Shown here in pieces: positions 1-8,333 of a stretch of 64,000 nucleotides of DNA. This DNA is from Flavisolibacter longurius (GTDB lineage Bacteria > Bacteroidota > Bacteroidia > Chitinophagales > Chitinophagaceae). The stretch lies in assembly GCA_014163555.1 (NCBI GenBank), contig JACJGO010000013.1, forward strand, positions 1 through 64,000, given 5' to 3'. Under the pieces are notes generated by a model, which had not been told where the DNA came from, did not search any database, and saw only the letters and a list, made by a program, of their open reading frames with translations. How positions within the stretch are numbered: the first letter of the stretch is position 1; the number at the start of each line of letters is the position of its first letter. The translations under genes were made by a program, and so were the position numbers.

Positions 1-734
1 TCACTGCGACGTATACACCAACAGAAGCTGAAATTGCAGCCGGTACAGTGCAGCTGACCTTCACAACCACAGGTCAGGCAACACCTTGTGCAGCAGCTAC
101 CAAAAATGTAACAGCAACAATTAATGCCAATCCAGAAGCACCCGAGGTTGAATACATAGGACCTTCTTGTACAGAAACTAACTTTAGGGTGAAGGTTACC
201 TCTCCAGTTGCAGGCACTTATACACTTCGTCAGATGAAGGGTGGTGTAGCTCCAATGAGTAGGAAATATCCGGAAGATGCTGTTGACGGTAAGATTATTT
301 TTGAAGGCTTAACGATTGGAAAAGGGTATAGTGTAACGCATACTGCAAATAGTTGTACCTCAGAGCCTGAAAAATGTGGCGACTTTTCAGGTGGCTATCA
401 GGAAGCAGAACAAGTTAGTGCAGGTCAGGCAAGAGTAACAGACCAGGAGGTTGTCCTGAGACGTGTGCAAAAAGCTAATGTCAGCGCAGCTCCCAATCCC
501 TTCAATGACCGCATCCGCTTTACCTTAAAGTCTGATGTATCCGGTCAGGGAACGCTGGAACTGTATAACACCCTGGGACAAAAAGTGAAAACTGTCTTTC
601 AAGGTCAGGTCAATGCAGGCCAAGTTCAAACCATTGAATACGCCGTGCCCAGTGCCCAACGCACCAACCTGATTTACCTGTTCCGCGTTGGTGATCAAAC
701 CACAACTGGTAAACTGGTAGGACTGAAACAGTAA
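1..734 (+). CDS. C-terminal part of a large secreted protein with T9SS type A sorting domain (5' end outside window)
   Basis: The frame is open from the first bases of the window, so the apparent GTG at 48 is internal and the gene starts upstream. The first visible residues (TYTPTEAEIAAGTVQLT) look like the last of a series of extracellular beta-sandwich repeats common in giant Chitinophagaceae adhesin-like proteins. The last 80 or so residues begin with the PNPFNDRI motif and continue with LYNTLGQKV, the signature of the Por secretion (type IX) C-terminal sorting domain. The protein is therefore expected to cross the outer membrane through the T9SS and be anchored or released at the surface. 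The substrate or ligand cannot be told from this fragment. A strong terminator follows. Confidence 0.9.
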   Translation, partial: TATYTPTEAEIAAGTVQLTFTTTGQATPCAAATKNVTATINANPEAPEVEYIGPSCTETNFRVKVTSPVAGTYTLRQMKGGVAPMSRKYPEDAVDGKIIFEGLTIGKGYSVTHTANSCTSEPEKCGDFSGGYQEAEQVSAGQARVTDQEVVLRRVQKANVSAAPNPFNDRIRFTLKSDVSGQGTLELYNTLGQKVKTVFQGQVNAGQVQTIEYAVPSAQRTNLIYLFRVGDQTTTGKLVGLKQ

Positions 735-757
735 GTTTTAAGAATACACGTTTCTTC

Positions 758-786
758 AAGGATGCTCCCCGGAGCATCCTTTTTTG
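758..786 (+). terminator. Rho-independent terminator of the T9SS cargo gene
   Basis: An 11-bp perfect stem (AAGGATGCTCC with GGAGCATCCTT, 2-nt loop) is followed by a T run at 779-785. It lies 24 nt after the stop codon and just before the convergent mnmD gene. Confidence 0.85.
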
Positions 787-802
787 TTTGCAGGAAAATC
801 AC

Positions 803-1465
803 CTAGGCTTTTCTTGCCCGCAGCATCTCCCGCTTACCTGGTGGCCCAGGTATTTTTTCCGCCACAAACCCCGCGGCGATTAGGGCCCGCCGCACATCGC
901 CTTTGGAACAATAGGTTACCAAAACCCCATCCGCATTCATCATCCCATACAATTTTTCAAACACTTCCCCTGTCCACAACTCTGGCTGGGCCGATGGAGC
1001 GAAGGCATCGTAATAAACAAGGTCGTATTGCCGGGAAGGCGAAAAAGCAGCAAGTTCCGTTTGTACTTTCTCTATTGTAAAAAAATCGTTCACCGCTACT
1101 TTTGTATTCCAACCGCATTGGTGCAGGCGCTGGAAAAGCTCCCGGGCTCCCAGCACATCAGCGTAATTCAGGAAAGAAGCTTCTTTTGCTGATAGCGGAA
1201 AGGCTTCAACAGCTGTATAAAAAATGGAAACCCGTTGCTCCTGGGCCACCAGCGCTGTCAGAAACGCATTCAGGCCGGTACCAAAACCCATCTCAAATAC
1301 ACATAGGTCCTGCTTGTGGGCCGACGTCAGCACAGAACCCAATCCGGCTTCAATGAACACGTGCATCGACTCCTGCACCGCACCATGTACCGAATGATAG
1401 GTAACACCTTTCTCCGGAATGGCAATCGTATGCGAACCATCTTTTGTTATGACTACCTCACGCAT
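803..1465 (-). CDS. mnmD: tRNA 5-methylaminomethyl-2-thiouridine methyltransferase MnmD-like
   Basis: This 220-residue protein matches the SAM-dependent MnmD family (free-standing form of the methyltransferase half of MnmC), which methylates the wobble uridine-34 side chain of certain tRNAs. Visible features are the SAM-binding loop GFGTGLN at about residues 60-66, the DLVYYDAFAPSAQPELW motif in the second half typical of the family, and a C-terminal GPPGKREMLRA segment. The start chosen is the ATG at 1465 (MREVVITKDGSHT), which matches usual family N-termini; an upstream in-frame start at 1498 adds 11 residues with no family support. The gene converges on the T9SS cargo gene. Confidence 0.85.
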   Translation of the reverse strand: MREVVITKDGSHTIAIPEKGVTYHSVHGAVQESMHVFIEAGLGSVLTSAHKQDLCVFEMGFGTGLNAFLTALVAQEQRVSIFYTAVEAFPLSAKEASFLNYADVLGARELFQRLHQCGWNTKVAVNDFFTIEKVQTELAAFSPSRQYDLVYYDAFAPSAQPELWTGEVFEKLYGMMNADGVLVTYCSKGDVRRALIAAGFVAEKIPGPPGKREMLRARKA

Positions 1466-1511
1466 GGCCGTAAAACTAAGGCAAAGAGGGGCAGCCAAAC
1501 GTTAAAGAGGA

Positions 1512-1543
1512 GTTCACAAGTTTACTGGTTCACGGGTTCACCA
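1512..1543 (+). repeat. Octamer array, GTTCACNN family
   Basis: Four consecutive 8-nt units are visible: GTTCACAA, GTTTACTG, GTTCACGG, GTTCACCA. The hexamer core is kept while the last two bases vary. It lies in the divergent region between mnmD and the glycosylase gene. Confidence 0.85.
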
Positions 1544-1599
1544 ATTGAAAGCCCACAAAATCTTTCGGAATACCGTTACAAATTAGAATCACCCAACAG

Positions 1600-1627
1600 T
1601 TTCACGTCTCACGTTTCCCATTTCACG
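1600..1627 (+). repeat. Heptamer array, TTTCACG family
   Basis: Four 7-nt units in tandem: TTTCACG, TCTCACG, TTTCCCA, TTTCACG. The array ends 6 nt before the promoter box of the following glycosylase gene. Confidence 0.85.
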
Positions 1628-1633
1628 TCCCTG

Positions 1634-1641
1634 TATCTTCG
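1634..1641 (+). promoter_or_regulatory. -7 box TATCTTCG of the glycosylase gene
   Basis: TATCTTCG fits the Bacteroidota -7 consensus TAnnTTTG with one change. It ends only 5 nt before the ATG at 1647, so transcription would start at or next to the start codon (leaderless mRNA). Confidence 0.55.
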
Positions 1642-1646
1642 TACAC

Positions 1647-2252
1647 ATGTCTGCCTACATCGACCATCTTTCCAAAGACAGCCGGCTGCGGAAAGTATTA
1701 TCAGAACAGGATGCGGTTTCGCTTTCTTCGCACAAAAACATTCCGCTGCGGCTTTGTGCCTCCATTATGAGCCAGCAGCTTTCCACCAAAGTAGCCAAGG
1801 TGATCTTTCACCGCTTCCTGGCCTTGTATGGTGGCGAAGAGCCCACGCCGGAGCAGATTGCGGCCACGCCGCTGGAAGTGCTGCGGGGCATAGGCCTGAG
1901 CAATGCCAAGGCGCAATATGTGTTGAACGTGGCGGAATTTTGCAGGGAACACAAGCTTACCGATAAGCAGCTGAAAAAGATGAATAATGAGGAGATCATT
2001 GACCTGCTCACGCAAATCAAGGGCGTCGGTCAATGGACGGTGGAAATGCTCCTGATGTTCACCCTGAGCCGGGAGGACGTGTTTTCCGTGGATGATTACG
2101 GCATCCAGGTGGCCATGAAAAAACTGTACAAGCTTGACGACAGCAACAAAAAAGAATTCAAAGCGGCTATGCAAAAGATTGCCGCAAAATGGTCGCCCTA
2201 CCGCACCTATGCCTGCCTGCACCTGTGGCAGTGGAAAGACGACGGCCAATAG
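1647..2252 (+). CDS. DNA-3-methyladenine glycosylase II-like, HhH-GPD superfamily
   Basis: This 201-residue protein belongs to the HhH-GPD base-excision glycosylases, closest to the AlkA group, which remove alkylated bases such as 3-methyladenine from DNA. The helix-hairpin-helix IKGVGQWTVEM lies at about residues 124-134 and the loop with the expected catalytic Asp, SVDDYGI, at 147-153 (D150 aligns with AlkA D238). There is no iron-sulfur Cys cluster at the C-terminus, arguing against a MutY/Nth role. It is compact, lacking the N-terminal domain of E. coli AlkA. The ATG lies 5 nt after a promoter box. A heptamer repeat begins at the stop codon. Confidence 0.88.
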   Translation: MSAYIDHLSKDSRLRKVLSEQDAVSLSSHKNIPLRLCASIMSQQLSTKVAKVIFHRFLALYGGEEPTPEQIAATPLEVLRGIGLSNAKAQYVLNVAEFCREHKLTDKQLKKMNNEEIIDLLTQIKGVGQWTVEMLLMFTLSREDVFSVDDYGIQVAMKKLYKLDDSNKKEFKAAMQKIAAKWSPYRTYACLHLWQWKDDGQ

Positions 2253-2344
2253 GCAATCGACAATTGGCAACAGGCAATAAGCAAGAAACAACAACACGTT
2301 GAACGTTACTCTTTGCGGATTGCTAATTGCTTATTGCCAATTGA
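2252..2344. repeat. Paired heptamer arrays, GGCAATC / ATTGCTT family
   Basis: Left arm 2252-2286 reads GGCAATC, GACAATT, GGCAACA, GGCAATA, AGCAAGA. Right arm 2317-2344 reads GGATTGC, TAATTGC, TTATTGC, CAATTGA, the reverse-complement type. A 30-nt spacer separates them. The left arm starts at the stop codon of the glycosylase gene. Confidence 0.85.
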
Positions 2345-2375
2345 AAGCCAGAATGCCAATTTTTTCCGAAGATTC

Positions 2376-2405
2376 TTGTCCAATCAGCGCTCTTGCCTAC
2401 ATTTG
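2376..2405 (+). promoter_or_regulatory. Promoter of the DUF4290 gene (TTG, 19 nt, TACATTTG)
   Basis: TTG at 2376-2378 and TACATTTG at 2398-2405 are 19 nt apart, a good match to the Bacteroidota -33/-7 promoter. The -7 box ends 5 nt before the ATG at 2411, suggesting a leaderless transcript. Confidence 0.7.
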
Positions 2406-2410
2406 TTGCA

Positions 2411-3106
2411 ATGGAATATAACACTACGAGAAACCATTTGACCATGCGGGAGTACGGCCGCCATATTCAAAAGATGGTGGAGCACCTCATGTCAATTGAA
2501 GACCGTGACCGCCGTCAGGCCAATGCCTACGCGGTAATTGAACTTATGGGGTTTTTAAACCCGCACCTCAAAAACGTTGAAGATTTCCGGCACAAACTCT
2601 GGGACCACCTTTTTTATATATCCGATTTTCAGCTGGACGTTGATTCGCCGTATCCGATTCCGCAAAAGGAAACCTACAAGGCCAAACCCGATCCGCTTCC
2701 TTATCCCAAGCGCTATCCTAAATTTTCGCACCTGGGAAAAAACCTGGAGCTCGTGATCAACAAAGCGCTGAAAGAAGAAAGCCCGGAAAAACGCCAGGGT
2801 TTTGCCAACGCCATTGCGTATTACATGAAGCTGGCCTACAACAACTGGCACAAAGACACCGTGCATGATGATGCGATCCAAAGCGAATTAAACTCCATCA
2901 CTAAAGGACAATTAGAGTTCACGAATACACCGTATGTGAAAGCCTACCGTCCGCAGCAGGAAGGTTGGGGCGAACGCGGCAGCGGCTATGGCCGGCAGCA
3001 GCAACGCGGCAAGTTTCAGCAACGGGGCGGGGGCAATGGAAACAGTGGTGGCGGCCAGCGCAACAACGACCGCAACCGTCATGGTGGAAAGAAACGATTC
3101 AAATAG
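2411..3106 (+). CDS. DUF4290 domain-containing protein with Gly/Arg/Gln-rich tail
   Basis: The first 175 or so residues match DUF4290, a family restricted to Bacteroidota with no established function. The ATG at 2411 (MEYNTTRNHLTMREYGRHIQ) is preferred to a TTG 18 nt upstream, because the promoter box overlaps that upstream region. The last 50 residues are low complexity, rich in Gly, Arg, Gln and Asn with RGG-like pieces and ending in basic GGKKRFK; such tails often bind RNA, but that is inference. There is no signal peptide, so it is expected in the cytoplasm. A terminator follows, so it is probably monocistronic. Confidence 0.85.
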   Translation: MEYNTTRNHLTMREYGRHIQKMVEHLMSIEDRDRRQANAYAVIELMGFLNPHLKNVEDFRHKLWDHLFYISDFQLDVDSPYPIPQKETYKAKPDPLPYPKRYPKFSHLGKNLELVINKALKEESPEKRQGFANAIAYYMKLAYNNWHKDTVHDDAIQSELNSITKGQLEFTNTPYVKAYRPQQEGWGERGSGYGRQQQRGKFQQRGGGNGNSGGGQRNNDRNRHGGKKRFK

Positions 3107-3163
3107 AACAGGTTGTGAAAAGCAGCAAGCAGCCGGCCTTGTTAAGAAGATAAGTCTTTTCGT

Positions 3164-3202
3164 AAACAGACCTCCTTGGAATCATGGGAGGTTGTTTTGT
3201 TT
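3164..3202 (+). terminator. Terminator after the DUF4290 gene
   Basis: AAACAGACCTCC pairs with GGAGGTTGTTT with one bulged G, and T-rich sequence follows (GTTTTGTTTT). Confidence 0.7.
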
Positions 3203-3340
3203 TAACTGAAAGGAGCCACGAATCTCCTGTTCCCGGCTGTTTTACACCACGTATCATTTAACAATCCCATTTGATTTTTCAACCTAATTTGCCTTGCTTA
3301 ACTGCTCTTGATCGATCCTTTACAGACTGAACACTTTAAC

Positions 3341-6070
3341 ATGCAACGATATCTATCCGGTTTTTTCGCATTGCTTTTCGTGCTGATTGGCTCTTTTACG
3401 TTTGCGCAGGATACGTCTAACGTTACATCGGTTGACCCCGATCTTCTGAATATAAATTCCAACCGAATTCCCAAAGAATACACCATCCGCTCTATTGCGG
3501 TTACCGGATTGAGTACGCTGGATACGGGCATTGTGCAATCCATTTCAGGACTGCTGCCCGGCGATAAAGTTTTGCTGCCTGGCGGCGAAGCGTTTTCAAG
3601 AGCCATCAACAACCTGTGGCGCCAACGCCTGTTTGCCAACGTGCAGATTTATGTTACCCGGGTAGAAGGCAACAATGTGGATATCGAGATTGCTGTACAG
3701 GAGCGGCCCCGCCTTGCCAATTTTAAAATTGTAGGTGCCACCAAAGGACAGGCGGAAGAATTGCAGGGAAAGATTGGCCTGGCCAAATCCACCATCATCA
3801 CCGAAAACATGAAGCGCAATGCCACGGAGGTGATCAAAAAATTCTTTGCCGAAAAAGGTTTTCTGAATACCCAGGTGCGCATTGAAGAACAGGCTGACCG
3901 CAGCCTGGCCAATTCCCGTTCGCTAACGTTTTATATCGACAAAGGCGAAAAGGTGCGCATCAGCGATGTAGTGTTTTATGGCAACGAGGACGTACCTACC
4001 GTCACGCTGAAAAAGAAACTTTCCGATACAAAGGAAAAAAGCCGTTTTGATTTTTCGCCCGATTCGATTCCGACGCCTTACGGCGAGATTGTTCGCCCTA
4101 CGCTGAGTGACTACATGAGCAACTACGGCTTTTTGTATCCTACCAAAACAAAACAGTTCTTGGATCCGTATTTCCGTTTTCGTCCGTTTACCGGCGCCAA
4201 GTTTAACCGCACCAAATACGAAGACGACAAAGAAAAAGTACTGGCTTATTACAACTCCCTTGGTTACCGCGATGCACAGATCATTGACGATACCCTCACT
4301 TTTAATGATGAACGCAACCGCATGCAGGTGCACATCAAGGTAAAAGAAGGCAGCAAATATTATTTTGGCGACATTACCTGGAAGGGAAACACTAAGTACC
4401 CCGATTCGGTACTGGCAGCCATTTTGAACATCAAAAAAGGCGATACGTATAATATTGACCTGATGAACAAGCGCCTGGGTAAGCAACTTAGCCCGGAAGG
4501 TGGCGACATCAGCGGTCTGTATATGGATGAAGGCTACCTGTTCTTCCGCGTGGACCCGGTGGAAACAGCGGTGTACAACGATACCATCGACTACGAGATC
4601 CGTGTGACCGAAGGTCCGCAGGCCCGTATTCGCAACGTGAACATTACGGGGAACGACAAAACAAAAGACCACGTCATCCGCCGCGAACTGCGTACGGTGC
4701 CCGGTAACCTGTTCAGCCGATCGGACCTGATTCGATCGCAGCGTGAACTGGCGGCCCTCAACTATTTTAACCAGGAAAAGATCAATCCGAACGTTGTGCC
4801 CAACCAGGACGACGGTACCGTAGATATTACCTGGGAGCTGGAAGAAAAATCTTCTGATCAGTTGGAACTCTCTGCTGGTTTTGGTGGTGGTATTGGCTTT
4901 ACCGGTACGCTGGGGGTTACCTTCAACAACTTCTCCATCAAAAATATTTTAAAGAAAGAAGCCTGGGATCCGCTGCCAATGGGCGACGGCCAAAAGCTGA
5001 GTCTTCGTTACCAGTCGAACGGACGCTATTATCGTTCGTACAACTTCTCTTTTACAGAACCTTGGTTAGGAGGCAAAAAGCGCAACTCCTTTACCATTGG
5101 TGCCAGCTCTACCAAATTTTCCAATGCCGGCTACAACTATTTTACGGGCCGCATTGATACCAAGGCTGCTGATACCAGTTACCTGAAGGCAACGACGGTG
5201 TTTGTGTCCCTGGGCAAGCAGTTGAAGTGGCCGGATGACTATTTCAGCCTGATCTACTCCCTGAACTACACCCGTTACGACATTCGTAACTATGCCATCT
5301 TCCAGGGGCTGAACTCAGGAGAGTCCAACAACGTAAGTTTCCGTTTGGGGCTGCAGCGTTCTTCCGTATTCGATCCTACGTTCCCACGCAGTGGCTCCAA
5401 TATTTCGGCTTCGGTGCAATTCACACCGCCTTACTCATCGTTTAATAAAAACCTGGCCGGTTCGGAAAACCCGTATAAGAATCCGGAGTACCACAAATGG
5501 CGCTTTACCTCGGAGTGGTTTGTACCCATTGGTAAGCCGATGGGTGCCGAACGCAGCCGCCAGTTTGTGTTGAAGCTGGCCGCCAAATACGGTTTCATGG
5601 GCCGCTACAACAAAAAGCTGGAAGTTTCACCGTTTGAACGCTTCCAGTTGGGGGGCGATGGGTTAACCAACAATAACGGTATCCTGGGTTACGACATCAT
5701 TGCCCTGCGTGGCTATCCGGTGTTCGATAATTCCGATCCTACGGTAAACAACCCGGATCAAACCAGCACCAACCGGTTCTTTACCATCTTCAACAAATAC
5801 CAGTTGGAGCTGCGTTACCCGTTGGTGACAAGTCCGGCCAGTACCATCTATGCGCTGACCTTCTTTGACGCCGCCAATGGCTGGTTTGACTTTAAAGATT
5901 ATAACCCCTTCCGCCTGCGCCGCAGTGTGGGTGTGGGCATGCGTTTCTTCCTGCCTATGTTTGGTCTGCTTGGTTTCGACTACGGTATTGGACTGGACCG
6001 TATCGGGCCGGGAACAGGGTTAAAGAATGCATCCCGCTTCACCTTTATGCTGGGTGTAGAACCGGAATAA
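3341..6070 (+). CDS. bamA: Outer membrane protein assembly factor BamA (Omp85)
   Basis: The 909-residue protein is the central BAM subunit that folds beta-barrels into the outer membrane. A signal peptide covers about residues 1-23 (hydrophobic stretch ending FTFAQ). Five POTRA repeats can be followed, starting near residues 45, 125, 205, 345 and 430, each with the typical GxxxT or GN turn (IAVTGLSTLD, FYGNEDVPT, ITWKGNTKYPD, VNITGNDKTKD). The barrel fills roughly 510-909 and ends FTFMLGVEPE. The ATG at 3341 is used; the TTG 33 nt upstream would place a hydrophilic tail before the signal peptide. Two Skp-like chaperone genes follow on the same strand, the usual Bacteroidota arrangement. Confidence 0.95.
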   Translation: MQRYLSGFFALLFVLIGSFTFAQDTSNVTSVDPDLLNINSNRIPKEYTIRSIAVTGLSTLDTGIVQSISGLLPGDKVLLPGGEAFSRAINNLWRQRLFANVQIYVTRVEGNNVDIEIAVQERPRLANFKIVGATKGQAEELQGKIGLAKSTIITENMKRNATEVIKKFFAEKGFLNTQVRIEEQADRSLANSRSLTFYIDKGEKVRISDVVFYGNEDVPTVTLKKKLSDTKEKSRFDFSPDSIPTPYGEIVRPTLSDYMSNYGFLYPTKTKQFLDPYFRFRPFTGAKFNRTKYEDDKEKVLAYYNSLGYRDAQIIDDTLTFNDERNRMQVHIKVKEGSKYYFGDITWKGNTKYPDSVLAAILNIKKGDTYNIDLMNKRLGKQLSPEGGDISGLYMDEGYLFFRVDPVETAVYNDTIDYEIRVTEGPQARIRNVNITGNDKTKDHVIRRELRTVPGNLFSRSDLIRSQRELAALNYFNQEKINPNVVPNQDDGTVDITWELEEKSSDQLELSAGFGGGIGFTGTLGVTFNNFSIKNILKKEAWDPLPMGDGQKLSLRYQSNGRYYRSYNFSFTEPWLGGKKRNSFTIGASSTKFSNAGYNYFTGRIDTKAADTSYLKATTVFVSLGKQLKWPDDYFSLIYSLNYTRYDIRNYAIFQGLNSGESNNVSFRLGLQRSSVFDPTFPRSGSNISASVQFTPPYSSFNKNLAGSENPYKNPEYHKWRFTSEWFVPIGKPMGAERSRQFVLKLAAKYGFMGRYNKKLEVSPFERFQLGGDGLTNNNGILGYDIIALRGYPVFDNSDPTVNNPDQTSTNRFFTIFNKYQLELRYPLVTSPASTIYALTFFDAANGWFDFKDYNPFRLRRSVGVGMRFFLPMFGLLGFDYGIGLDRIGPGTGLKNASRFTFMLGVEPE

Positions 6071-6073
6071 ACT

Positions 6074-6111
6074 TAGTGGGATGAACAGGCTTGCATATGT
6101 TCATCCCACTA
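6074..6111 (+). terminator. Long hairpin directly after bamA
   Basis: A 14-bp perfect inverted repeat (TAGTGGGATGAACA and its complement, 10-nt loop) starts 4 nt after the stop codon. Only a short, interrupted T run follows, so it may act as an attenuator or mRNA 3' stabiliser between bamA and ompH. Confidence 0.6.
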
Positions 6112-6216
6112 TTTATCATACGAAACAAGAAAGGTTTTAACGGAAAGTTTTGAATCAACGCCTAAACAAATTGACCATTCTTGCATCTTAATCGTCTTTA
6201 GTATATTATAAATCTC

Positions 6217-6735
6217 ATGCTGATGAAAAAATTCCTTCTGCTTGCTGCAATCAGTTTATCCATTGCCGCTACCACACAGGCACAGAAATATGCCATCATC
6301 GACACCAAATTTATCCTGGACAAAATGCCGGAATACAAAACAGCGCAGAAAAGCCTGGATGATATAGCTGCTACCTGGCAAAAGGAAATTGACCGTATGC
6401 AGCAGGAACTGGACAAAATGTACAAGGACTTTGAAGCCGAGCAGGTGATGCTGAGCGAGGACCTGAAAAAGAAACGCGAAGACCAGTTGTTTGTAAAAGA
6501 AAAAACCTTGCGTGACCTTCAGCGCACCCGTTTTGGGTTCGAGGGCGAGTTGTTTAAAAAGCGCCAGGAACTGATCAAGCCGGTGCAGGACAAAGTTTAT
6601 AACGCTGTGCAAAAATTGGCCGTACAGCGCGGATATGACTTTATATTAGATAAAAGTGAAGGGATAACGGTTATATTTGCCGACCCCAAACTGGAAAAAA
6701 GCGAAGACGTGCTTCGGGAACTGGGGGTAAAGTAA
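6217..6735 (+). CDS. OmpH/Skp family periplasmic chaperone (copy 1)
   Basis: This 172-residue protein has a signal peptide (ATTQAQ cleavage region near residue 23) followed by the OmpH/Skp fold: a short beta core (KYAIIDTKFILDKMPEY) flanking a long charged coiled-coil, about residues 45-130. Skp-type chaperones hold unfolded outer-membrane proteins in the periplasm for BamA, encoded just upstream. The ATG at 6223 (MKKFLLLAA) is an equally good start, giving two residues fewer. Homologous to the next gene but clearly diverged, so an old duplication. Confidence 0.9.
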   Translation: MLMKKFLLLAAISLSIAATTQAQKYAIIDTKFILDKMPEYKTAQKSLDDIAATWQKEIDRMQQELDKMYKDFEAEQVMLSEDLKKKREDQLFVKEKTLRDLQRTRFGFEGELFKKRQELIKPVQDKVYNAVQKLAVQRGYDFILDKSEGITVIFADPKLEKSEDVLRELGVK

Positions 6736-6814
6736 AAATCATAAAAACAAAAAAACGGACCATAACGGTTCGCAGAAATCATAATCTTAAAACAACACCA
6801 CTAAAAAAACCTCA

Positions 6815-7390
6815 ATGAGCAAGATTAAATTCTTTTTGATGGCAGCCCTGTTTGTAGCCGGAGCCAGCCAGGTACAGGCCCAAAAATCAGGCTACATCAG
6901 TGTAGAGCAGGTTGTTTACCTGATGCCGGAAGTGAGCAAGATTGACACCACCTTGCAAAAATTTCAAACTGACTCCCTGAACGCTGAATTTGCCTCCCTG
7001 GTTCAGGAGTATCAATACAAAGACAGTATTCTGAATAAAACAGATACAACCAAGATTCCTGTTGCTGTAAAACGTCAGCACCGTCAGGACCTGGAGCAGA
7101 TTGCTTACCAGGTGCAGAACTGGCAGCAGATTTCTCAGAATGTAATGCAGAACAAGCAGCAGGAACTGCTGGCGCCTGTTTACCAGAAAGTAATGAAAGC
7201 CATCAACGACGTGGCCAAAGAAAATAATTACTCGTTTGTTTACAACCAGGAAGTGCTGCTGGTAGCGCCCCCGAGCGATAACCTGCTGCCGCTGGTTGCC
7301 AAAAAACTGAACATAAAACTGCCGGCACAAAATGCGCCGCAAGCCGCTAACGGTGGAGCAAGACCTGCCGCCGGTAACCGTCGTCAGTAA
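6815..7390 (+). CDS. OmpH/Skp family periplasmic chaperone (copy 2)
   Basis: A second OmpH/Skp-like protein of 191 residues. It has a signal peptide (to about residue 22, VQAQ), the family core KSGYISVEQVVYLMPE, a helical middle rich in Gln, and an extra low-complexity C-terminus (PQAANGGARPAAGNRRQ) that copy 1 lacks. It lies 79 nt after copy 1 and is followed by a terminator, closing the bamA-ompH-ompH unit. The expected role is periplasmic holding of outer-membrane clients; the division of labour between the copies cannot be read from sequence. Confidence 0.9.
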   Translation: MSKIKFFLMAALFVAGASQVQAQKSGYISVEQVVYLMPEVSKIDTTLQKFQTDSLNAEFASLVQEYQYKDSILNKTDTTKIPVAVKRQHRQDLEQIAYQVQNWQQISQNVMQNKQQELLAPVYQKVMKAINDVAKENNYSFVYNQEVLLVAPPSDNLLPLVAKKLNIKLPAQNAPQAANGGARPAAGNRRQ

Positions 7391-7418
7391 GCAACGATTT
7401 AAAAAGTGAATAAATATC

Positions 7419-7450
7419 AGTCCTGCCTTTCTAGGCGGGACTTCTTTTTT
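7419..7450 (+). terminator. Terminator closing bamA-ompH-ompH
   Basis: AGTCCTGCC pairs with GGCGGGACT across a 6-nt loop (one G-T pair), followed by TCTTTTTT. Confidence 0.85.
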
Positions 7451-7465
7451 AATAATATATAGGTT

Positions 7466-7608
7466 ACGGTTCACAGTTTACAGTTTATTGTACGCTGTAA
7501 AAGCTATGGCTGGAGGTAAAGCAAAAAGCTAATCGATTTTTTTACTTCGAAACATGCTGACCTAACAACTGCGAACTGTGAACTGCGAACGGCAACGGTG
7601 AACTTGTA
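7466..7608. repeat. Paired heptamer arrays, GTTCACA/GTTTACA family
   Basis: Left arm 7466-7493 reads ACGGTTC, ACAGTTT, ACAGTTT, ATTGTAC. Right arm 7567-7608 reads AACTGCG, AACTGTG, AACTGCG, AACGGCA, ACGGTGA, ACTTGTA, the inverted sense of the same family. The spacer is 73 nt. The right arm ends just upstream of the gmk promoter box. Confidence 0.85.
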
Positions 7609-7618
7609 AACTTTCTTC

Positions 7619-7626
7619 TACCTTCG
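7619..7626 (+). promoter_or_regulatory. -7 box TACCTTCG upstream of gmk
   Basis: TACCTTCG, a one-mismatch form of TAnnTTTG, lies 23 nt before the first gmk ATG. Confidence 0.45.
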
Positions 7627-7649
7627 CCGCTTATACATTCTGTTGCCAC

Positions 7650-8240
7650 ATGACCATGAATATGCAGCAAAAGATCGTGATCATCACCGCTCCATCCGGC
7701 GCCGGAAAAACCAGCATTACCCGCTTTCTGCTGAACAAATATCCACAGATACTGGCCTTTTCCGTATCGGCGGCCACCAGGGAACCCCGGGGATCGGAAA
7801 GGGACGGCGTGGATTATTATTTTATGAGCGAAGAAGAGTTTACTAACAAGATCCAGCACGAAGAATTTGTAGAATGGGAGATGGTGTACAAGGGCAAATA
7901 CTATGGTACCTTAAAATCGGAGATCCACCGCATCTGGAGCGAAGGCAAAGCCCCGGTGCTGGATATTGATGTAAAAGGCGCTATTCATGTACAACAGCAA
8001 TACCCAGGCACAACACTGTCCATTTTTATAGAACCGCCAACCGTAGATGAACTCAAACGCCGACTCATGAGTCGTGGTACCGAGTCGGAAGAGTCGCTGA
8101 ACACCCGTGTCAGCAAAGCAGCCTACGAAATCTCATTTAAAAACTCGTTCGATAAGATCATTGTCAATGCCGACCTGGATACTGCCTGCAGGGAAGCGGA
8201 AGAAGTGATTCTTCATTTTCTGCAAAAGGCAGAGAACTAA
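7650..8240 (+). CDS. gmk: Guanylate kinase
   Basis: The 196-residue protein is guanylate kinase, converting GMP and ATP to GDP and ADP in purine nucleotide synthesis. The P-loop APSGAGKT is at 14-21, the GMP-binding segment SAATREPRGSERDGVDYYF at about 39-57, and the lid region SRGTESEESLNTR later on; length is normal. Three candidate ATGs (7650, 7656, 7662) lie close together; the last would give MQQKIVIITAPSGAGKT, closest to typical N-termini. The preceding heptamer arrays separate it from the ompH unit, and a promoter-like box is present, so it is probably transcribed on its own. Confidence 0.95.
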   Translation: MTMNMQQKIVIITAPSGAGKTSITRFLLNKYPQILAFSVSAATREPRGSERDGVDYYFMSEEEFTNKIQHEEFVEWEMVYKGKYYGTLKSEIHRIWSEGKAPVLDIDVKGAIHVQQQYPGTTLSIFIEPPTVDELKRRLMSRGTESEESLNTRVSKAAYEISFKNSFDKIIVNADLDTACREAEEVILHFLQKAEN

Positions 8241-8333
8241 TATCCGCTGAACAAGAACGGTGCTTTAGTGCGGCCGGCAGCATCAGTTCTTTTTTGCGTA
8301 ATTACTTTTGCGGTATCAACTATCTTTAATCCA

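Noticed and set aside
1316-1966. 216-codon plus-strand frame overlapping mnmD and the glycosylase gene
   Set aside because: Runs antisense through mnmD, across repeat arrays and out of frame through the glycosylase; a shadow.
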